In this document: piece by piece, positions 56,831-64,000 of the stretch
Position numbering within the stretch: position 1 is the first letter of the stretch
Layout of the letters: each line of letters opens with the position of its first letter
Assembly (NCBI GenBank): GCA_037367355.1
Contig: CM074701.1
Coordinates: 2,604,001-2,668,000 of the forward strand
Origin: Neoscytalidium dimidiatum
Lineage: Eukaryota > Ascomycota > Dothideomycetes > Botryosphaeriales > Botryosphaeriaceae
Direction: 5' to 3'
Length of the DNA stretch: 64,000 nucleotides
Position numbers and translations under genes: made by a program
The notes under the pieces: model-generated
What the model was told of the DNA's origin: nothing
What the model saw: the letters and a program-made list of their open reading frames with translations, nothing else
The model's database searches: none

Positions 56831-58233
56831 GCTGAGAACTTTCACAAAATGAGACTCTGTTAGCCGTGATGGTTGCTATCTTGATCGAGCTATTCAGCAA
56901 GACAGACGATGATTCTACTGTCTGAACTCTATGGATTGCTTCTTCTAAGGGCCTACACGATGAGCTACGTTTTATGAGGAACAGGCTACGCTAAACCACT
57001 TCTGGATTTCCCAATTGGGCTAACTACTTGGCGGTGATGAGAGTCCTGAAACATCTACGAGACCCAGATGTTTATATCTCTGCCATGGACGCCGCTTATA
57101 CATCCGGCGGCTCGCTTAGGCGGCGAGAAAGACGTTTACAGACATGCTGACACTGAGAACCACATTTCGAGCCATTGCTCATTCGACTAGCAAAGCCGCT
57201 GCTGGCGGGAACCGCGGAGGGGCCTGACTGGAAGAATGGGTCGTATTCTTCATGCTAGGCGTCCATGACTAGCGAGTCAGCTGCTGTCCCCTGCCTCCGA
57301 AAATCAGCCGCGGCCGACGGATACTTCACCAGCTCAGCTCACCTTCAAGAAAATTGCAATTGTAGAACTCTAATGAACAATTCTGGCTGATCACGGATTT
57401 TGCGCTGCAAACTAGTTCGAAGCTTCAACTTTATCTGGAAATCCACGTGCCTTGGGAGCGCAACCCCAAAAAAATCAGAGACTAACCAATCAGGGAAAGT
57501 CGACGTCTCAGGAAGATAATCGATTAGATTCCAACCTCTTATCTCTCAGCTGAGAACATCCGAGAATCACCGTCCCCAATTCACAGCAGCACTCGAGCCA
57601 TCTGCGTACAGTTCCTAAAAATAGTAGAGGACCGGTGTTCCGAGCGTGCCTTACTGAATGCGGTTAGCCTCCTTCAGAGCGTGCCGGAGCATATACCGCA
57701 TACTCGTAGGTCCACTCACACTTGTTTTGTGGCAGCTCGTATCACGGGTCTGCTTCGCACGCACCCATATGGTTACGATCAATCGCTTGGGAGGCATGCC
57801 GGTCTGTCATTGCAAGACAATAAAAGCGGCGACGCGCAATGGGATCACATGCTTGCTCTGACAGAATGACTCTCTCGACGGAGTCTATTACGCAGAGTTC
57901 TTTGCTTCTTTCCCCAGCAAATGCATCCAAGAGTGCCTGTAACTTTGTATCGTATAAGCCATAGCATGTTGAATATTGCAATATTAAGCGAATCCACCTC
58001 GTAAGCCATCGATGGACAAGCGCCATAATCCCTATGCGGAAGGTACCGTTCGGGCATGCGAATGAAAGGGATGTTATAACTTATCAACCATTGTGCACGC
58101 TGTTCGTCCAATTTACTGACCACACTCATTGTCTCCAAGTTTTGTCGCTCGTTACCAATCGCTCCCTACTCTTTCTATACACTCATTCATTGCACCATTC
58201 GTTTTGCTTTTTCTAATCACTCAATCACGAAAA
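56831..58233. other. Intergenic region, no gene seen
   Basis: Short ORFs at 57658-58138 lack domains. A CT-rich leader (about 58140-58220) precedes the next start. Confidence 0.4.
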
Positions 58234-59335
58234 ATGAAGCCGGCTTTCGCTCTTATCCCTACAATTGGGTTGCTAGGCAGCAGTGTGATTGCCACAATGA
58301 GCCCTGGAAATCTTCAAGATACAGGAAATTCACTTGCTCGTCAGGCCTTCGACATAAAGGACCTTGTCTTGACGATCAATGTAACAAATAATGCTGGGCC
58401 AATGCAGGTATGAAGACAAATGTCTTTCATCATTCGTCATTTGTCATACTAATAGTACCACTACCCACCAGGATGTCTTCGAAGAGATGGACGACCTGTA
58501 TGAGACAGTGCTGGCTAACATCCAGCTGGTCATTGGCTCTGCAGCTCTCACCGAAGAGAGTCAGGATGTACAGCTGGTCTACGAAGCCTACTCATATGTG
58601 AGTCTCTTTGGTGAACGGAATCACCAGCAAAATACGTCCCAAAACCATCACAGACATTATATAGCTAAATTATCCTTATTCACACAGCTTGTCCAAGGCA
58701 TGTTCGAACTCATGGATGCGCTCGGCGGCTCCGCTACCAATTTCATCTCCATGGATAAGCAGAACGAGTTCCGCGTACCTGCGACGATTCGTGAGGTTGG
58801 CGGCGTCGTCGATGCCTGGATGTTCAATATGATCGGACTCTTTCCTTCAAACAGCTCGTATGCCGACGAAGCTGCCAATCAGAAGAACCAGGTAGATTCA
58901 CACTTTCGTCGCTCCATCGCGGCATACCACTTGGCTACGGCGAAGACCGGATCACCTTACGGCAACATCACAGACGTCGCTTCTACGGACGCTCTTTCTA
59001 TGAGCAATACGACGAACGCGGTCACTCAGGCGCTTGAGACCCCTGATAATCATGAAATTCCCAAGAGCGTTGGCAGCTCGACAAGCATTGGCGATTTGGA
59101 AAATACTAGCGGCTCGCAGAACATTGACCTTTCGGAAAACGCTGCCGCCGCGAAGAATGAAACCCCGGGTAACTCCGAAAGCAGTGGTATATTCACGGGC
59201 GACTTTGAAAGCAGTGGCACGTCCACAAGCACTACTTTTGAGAGCGTTTCCAACGCCAATCAAAGTGGCAGCAACAAAACTCCTACGACCAGCAGCTGTG
59301 TGGAGAAGGAAACCATTACTCTTTCTCGAGCGTAG
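58234..59335 (+). CDS. Secreted HsbA-like (hydrophobic surface-binding) protein with Ser/Thr/Asn-rich tail
   Basis: Exons 58234-58407, 58472-58597 and 58688-59335 join in phase to 315 aa. The signal peptide is MKPAFALIPTIGLLGSSVIA. Residues about 35-175 are all-helical with the HsbA-type pattern (FDIKDLVLTINV, LYETVLANIQLVIGSAAL, LVQGMFELMDAL, VVDAWMFNMIG). The last 120 residues are Ser/Thr/Asn/Glu-rich with degenerate repeats (SSGIFTGDFESSGTSTST), probably O-glycosylated. HsbA of Aspergillus helps cutinase bind hydrophobic surfaces; family members here would coat the wall or hydrophobic substrates. There is no GPI signal. Confidence 0.7.
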
Positions 59336-60430
59336 GATACAAGTCAAACATGGGGCTGAAGGAGGAGATATTGACCACAAAATGTCTAAGCGCTATCACT
59401 CTCCCATGTCAAGACCAGCCATCTTTCAAATTCCGGCTCAGCCTATACGCCGTTAATTTTAGCTGTAAGTCAGTAATAAAAAGGATTTGCAGCACCAGCG
59501 GTACGCGGAGATATCCATGGACACCGCCCACCTTCACATTCTGAAGACTGTCGCAACAATTCTCCGAAATGCAGAATTCTGCAGAAATTGCGGGCTTGAT
59601 TTCTCCCAAATCCCCTCTGAAAGATTCCAAAACTCGCGCCGTGCGCTAAATCGTAATTTGAGCCGTCAAGCAAAAGAATGGTTGTGTAGTGTCACGCACC
59701 TGTAGCTTTTCTGAATTCTGCGACGGCTGTATACTTACTGAGCTGCAAGATGTCCATGAGCTGCGAAGATGTTTTAGGGGGACAACAGACACCGTGAAGC
59801 GCACGGGGTCATGGCACAATGCTAATTCGTGATGACTTTATAGAAGAATCGCATGTATAACTGCCTGTTTCACTCACATGGATGTGGATTGTCATGTTTC
59901 TATGGCCGCTGATTGCCAATCACCACAAACACGATGGAATCACGAACACGACGTCAGTGGCGTTTTGCGGTCACGACTTTGGCAAGTTTTCGTAAAAAAA
60001 ACACGATGCAACACCATCCTCGCTTCCGAACCAATCACAGACATCAGCCGCTGATCCACAACGCCAGATGTAGGCAACACCGCGAATCAGCACCCGTGCG
60101 TTCAGTGGCGCAGGTGTCTCAAGACAAAACTTGCAAAGACGAGAGGCGCTAAGGGGGCCACAGGGCTGTATGGAGCGCCACGAGATACACAGGGCTTCTG
60201 CGCTGGGGGTTTCTAAATATATGGAGTGGGTCCTGCCAGCGAAGATACGAGAATTCCGCCCCCAGCGAATCCTGCAGGATCCACCAATAGCCTCAGGAGA
60301 TTGTTCATCTTTCTGGCATTTTTTCTGTTAAAATCAATCCCGTGATAGCGCATAGAAGCAGAATGGTAGTCTTCGCCCCTTAGAGCCCTATTTTGATTTT
60401 ACCCACAAATTCGACGCTTGAGGCTACGCA
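59336..60430. other. Intergenic region upstream of the GH71 gene
   Basis: Small ORFs only; nothing recognised. Confidence 0.4.
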
Positions 60431-62104
60431 ATGCGGCTACTTCGGCTCTTTGCCGTTGCTTTAGCTGGCTGTATCTATGCCGAAAAAGCAGCGGCTTTAA
60501 ATACAAAAGCTGTCTTCGCTCATTACATGGTATGTTGACATACAGACCCCTGAATGCAGCGCTCGTTAACATCTGCAGGTTGGCACCATTTTCCAGGATC
60601 ATATACATCAAGATGTCGACGATGCTGCAGCTATGGGCCTCGATGGCTTCGCACTCAACATCGGAGATCCTACAGGGCCGGAAACGCGGGAGCTGCTCAA
60701 CAACATCTTCGACTATGCCGCCAGTAGTCACCCAGAATTCAAACTGTTCATCAGTATGGATCTCTGGTCACCAAAGAATCTGTCGGACTTTGATCAGATA
60801 TTGACGGACTTCCTGGGCCATTCTGCATACTACAAGGGCTCCGACGGATATCCCTTTGTTAGCACATATGGCAGCGGCGGATTTGATGAGAACGAATGGA
60901 GTGGATGGCGAGACAGATGGGCAGACAAGATATATTTTGTGCCCGACTTCGGAGACCTCATGGCCCTTCAGGGATCCGATGGCTGGTGGGATAAGTGGGG
61001 TGTATTGATTGCTGGCTTGTTTAGCTGGGAATCTGCCTGGCCAGCTAGAGGACAGGCAAGCACACTTGAAGTCGCTCAAGTGGATCAGAAGCCTGTGTGG
61101 ACGAAGGAGAAGGACAAGGCTTACATGATCGGTAAACATCTCGTTGCGTTGGAAGTGGTCTCTTGGACTGACAGTATCTGTGCAGGACTCAGCATGCTGC
61201 AATACAAGAATTCTTACGGCGCAAATATCTACCGTGCCGGCGAAGAGAATCTCCCTTTGCGGATATACAACATCCTCAACATGGCTGATAAAGCAGACTT
61301 CACCCAAATTCTCACCTGGGTAAGCCACACCTGTCCATTACCATGTACTCAGTAATGCTGATCATTTCCCAGAACGATGGCCCAGAGAGTCACTACATCG
61401 GCAACATCTGGCCTGAACAAGACAACACCACCGAGATGCGCCGTTACGCAAACGATGACGCGCCGCACAACGGCATTCAGCCTCTTCTCAGCTCATTCAT
61501 CACCGCCTTCAAAGCCGGTGCTTCCTCTCAGAACATGACGCCACCTGACGATTCCCCGGCTACAGGCGCGCTCTGGTACAAGCCCATCCTCTCCAACACA
61601 TCGTGTCCCAACGACGGCGACCTGCACAGCGGTAAGCCCGACGGGTACGAAGTTGCCGTGGACGTGTCCACGTGGGCTATTGTCATTGGCGATGAGAGCG
61701 ATGGTCTGAGCGTGCACGGATTCAGCGGAGGCGAGGAAATTGGATCCGTGGACCTTGTCTCTGGTCTTAACTTTGGCAACTTCAGCGGTATGCGAGAGGG
61801 CCCGCAGTGCATCGAGGTGCGGAACAAAGATGGTGATCTGGTCGCGGTAACGAAAGGCGGGAGGAATGTGACGTCGGACTGTCCGGACGGGATTTACAAT
61901 CTCAATCCGCAGATTCTCGAACTGGCCAGTGACAATTCCGCTGATGGGTGCGCGAAGTCTGCATCGTCCTCATCAACAAATGGCAGTGATGGTGATGATG
62001 ATAACGATTCAGCTGGCAGCAAAGCCATTTTGGTCAACGGATTCGTCATGGCAGCTGCGCTTCTGATTTCATTAGCGTCTACAATGGGACTTTCTCTGCT
62101 GTGA
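60431..62104 (+). CDS. GPI-anchored GH71 alpha-1,3-glucanase (mutanase)
   Basis: Exons 60431-60529, 60579-61131, 61186-61319 and 61373-62104 give 505 aa. The signal peptide LLRLFAVALAGCIYA is followed by the GH71 start KAVFAHYMVGT. Other landmarks are AAAMGLDGFALNIGDP, FKLFISMDLW, KIYFVPDFGD, WGVLIAGLFSWESAWP and NDGPESHYIGNIWPEQ, the last holding conserved acidic residues of the active-site region. It hydrolyses alpha-1,3-glucan of fungal walls. The C-terminus has a Ser/Asp-rich linker, a Ser-Ala-Gly site and a hydrophobic tail (GFVMAAALLISLASTMGLSLL), a GPI-anchor signal. This suggests wall remodelling or septum/spore functions rather than free secretion. Confidence 0.9.
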
Positions 62105-62553
62105 GAGGATGAGGTTATGAATAATGGATTTACTTAGGATAGACTGTTATATATTGTACAATACTTAGCGTTCATTCCAAATCAAATAATGTTTCTCGTT
62201 ACATAAGTGTTTCATATTTTGCATTCGTGCTGCCAACAACGAGCATCTCCGTCACTCCATGGTGTCCAATAACTTCCAATTGAAGCACGATTCTTTTTAT
62301 TGGTTCTTCCATATATATTGAATGCTTCCTACAAGTGTCCTTACCTGTACCTCCCTTGGCGTGCTAATTTAACCAGTCCTTTCTTTTCCAGTAAGATTAT
62401 GTACTCATATAAGGAAACACTCATACAACCTATTCTACTGATTCGCAACCATCTTTCTTCCAATTTCCCAAATGGAAACCTTTCTTGAACCACAACAGTA
62501 TCTATAGCACGCCGTGGCCTCTTCTTGAGCCCCGCGGGTTGTATGATCTTACT
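62105..62553. other. Convergent intergenic spacer
   Basis: Contains 3' ends of the GH71 gene and the flavin monooxygenase; nothing else seen. Confidence 0.4.
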
Positions 62554-64000
62554 TCAAGCGGCACCATCTAACTTGGCGGCCCGCCAACGTTTATCAATCC
62601 TGTCCACACTAAAGTACGAGACAATGTCAATGTCTTTCCTAATGTGTGCAAGCGGCTTTCCGATTCCCATGAACGCAAAGCGGTTGAGCTTCTGTAGTGA
62701 GAAATGTTAGCCAATACAAATCACAAAGCAAGAGAACATGTTCAAGTACACTCACGTTTGTGTAGCGGATTTCCATGTCTTCCCAACGCACAGAAGACAC
62801 CATGTCACGGTAGTGTAGCATGTGTCCGCAGTAGACGGCGCTTGAAAAATGAAAAAAGGTCAGCAGCAAAGTAGGAACACTTTGGCGTGCATGGGGGACT
62901 CACTTCACATGACCGGTCTTGTTGTTCTTGTACCTGCGGACCAGTCAAAAGTGTTTCCTACGTGCTCAGCATTGATAGCCTTACCAGCTTGGACAATCTC
63001 CGCCCCAGACAGACTTCTTGACCCAAGTCTGAGTGTGTTGATTATAGTCATCCGTGGCGTCCTGCCTGGGGCAAAAGCTGTGGAGCCATTCATTTTGGAT
63101 CTTCTTAATGCATTTCACCGCATAGTCCCCATGAGCGTCGAGCGAGCCCATCACGCTGCCGCTCGTGATCGGCCTGGAACTGTCACCATCCCTAGATTTC
63201 CGATTTGAGGATTGCGTCACTCACCAGTTTGGGCCGATAAACATGAGCCAGTTAGGCATTTCTGGACATGCAAGGCCAAAATAGGCTTCCGGGGTGTCTC
63301 TCCACTTTTCGTGCAGACTTACACCGTTACGGCCAACGACGGGGAAGTTAGGCTTCCAGCTTGCATCGAAACCAGTGGCACAAATGATTGCATCGCACTT
63401 CGCAAACGTTCCCTCGTCTCCATACACTCCATCTTCCGTGACTCTTACAGCAGATTCAAAGTGAAGGTCAACATTTGGCTGCTGAATGGCTTCCATGTAG
63501 GAGTCTCCGGCCAGCGGGCGTCGACAGAAGACGGGAAAAGACGGTATGATCTCTAGAAACCCATTAGTAAAGTCCAACGGCATAGTGGGACATGTGGTTT
63601 AAGTCACTGTTAAGGATTTCAGGGTTCCTGATTCTCTCCTTCATGCGCTTGATCCCGGCCTCCATAACTTCTTTCTGAACTTCCGTACCAAGTATCGCAT
63701 GGTCAAACGACGAATTCCACATACGTTCGCCATCTTTCATATGTTTGACTAGAGCATCGGGATCCTTTCTGAAAGCCTCGCGTTCACTCCCGTCATCTGG
63801 TAATGATCAGAAGTGCATTCTTGTCCGTATATTCCCCTCAACTTACATTCACGGCCGTTTCCGGTGTGGCCAGCTACTTCGATGAACCAGTTACGGCTTC
63901 TCGCAAATATACTTAGGTGCTTAACATGTTTCTTTAAGTTTATTAGCCCAGTTCTTTGTTTTACTCGTACGTTTACATCATAATTCATTGCTTACCTGCA
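62554..64000 (-). CDS. Flavin-binding monooxygenase (Baeyer-Villiger/steroid-monooxygenase-like), 5' end cut by the window
   Basis: The 3' two thirds or so of the gene are visible. Exons: 63931-63847, 63796-63608, 63552-63225, 63173-62985, 62933-62904, 62840-62756, 62691-62554, preceded by an intron whose donor (GTAAGC) touches the window edge. All join in phase. Landmarks include VKHLSIFARSRNWFI, KIIPSFPVFCRRPLAGDSYM, CDAIICATGFDASWKPNFPVVG (the ATGF strand of flavin-dependent BVMOs), EAYFGLACPEMPNWLMFIGPN, TSGSVMGSLDAHGDYAVKCI and the tail LHYRDMVSSVRWEDMEIRY. These enzymes insert oxygen into ketones or hydroxylate, using FAD and NADPH. The FAD-binding GxGxxG is outside the window. Confidence 0.88.

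Noticed and set aside
1..64000. tRNA genes, rRNA, CRISPR arrays, complete transposons
   Set aside because: No convincing cloverleaf, rRNA core, repeat-spacer array, transposase or terminal repeat pair was seen by eye.

Overview
The window is nuclear DNA of a filamentous ascomycete (Pezizomycotina). Introns are short (about 42-90 nt), GT-AG with CTAAC/CTGAC-like branch points, and split nearly every gene. Gene content fits too: a Zn2Cys6 regulator, LaeA-type methyltransferases, many secreted proteins, GH31 and GH71 glycosidases, a HsbA-like protein and a beta-tubulin. Dothideomycetes is plausible but not proven. Exon models were joined by hand from splice signals, reading phase and family similarity; most give a coding length divisible by three.

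Layout. 0.6-5.4 kb: a nine-exon FAD-dependent aromatic-type monooxygenase converging on a Zn2Cys6 regulator with a 14-nt micro-exon. 6.9-12.9 kb: a possible small secreted protein, a single-pass membrane protein, an EthD-like protein and a GFA-fold enzyme. 13.9-18.6 kb: a mucin-like membrane-protein remnant, then two tandem LaeA-like methyltransferases with very different intron content. 20.5-29.9 kb: an AhpC/TSA-fold redox protein, a secreted GH31 glycosidase with all residues of the sulfoquinovosidase QQRWY motif, a ricin-B-type lectin membrane protein and a small mitochondrial-type membrane protein. 30-42 kb: five secreted proteins (small Cys-rich, Kex2-site, SnoaL-like, 609-aa unknown, 379-aa unknown) around a bacterial-type carboxymuconate cycloisomerase. 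42-47 kb: an ABM-like protein, a Ser/Gly-run protein, an F-box protein and a divergent beta-tubulin.

48-57 kb is a decaying oxidoreductase block. Two MDR alcohol-dehydrogenase-type genes and one aldo-keto reductase are broken by frameshifts or stops, while one aldo-keto reductase and one NmrA/SDR-like gene are intact. 58-64 kb carries a HsbA-like secreted protein, a GPI-type GH71 alpha-1,3-glucanase and the 3' part of a flavin-binding (Baeyer-Villiger-type) monooxygenase cut by the window end.

The strongest leads are the GH31 enzyme as a candidate secreted fungal sulfoquinovosidase; the beta-tubulin paralogue with Gly239/Phe240 in the colchicine/benzimidazole pocket beside the decayed oxidoreductase block; and the tandem methyltransferase pair. 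No rRNA, tRNA, CRISPR or intact transposon was recognised.
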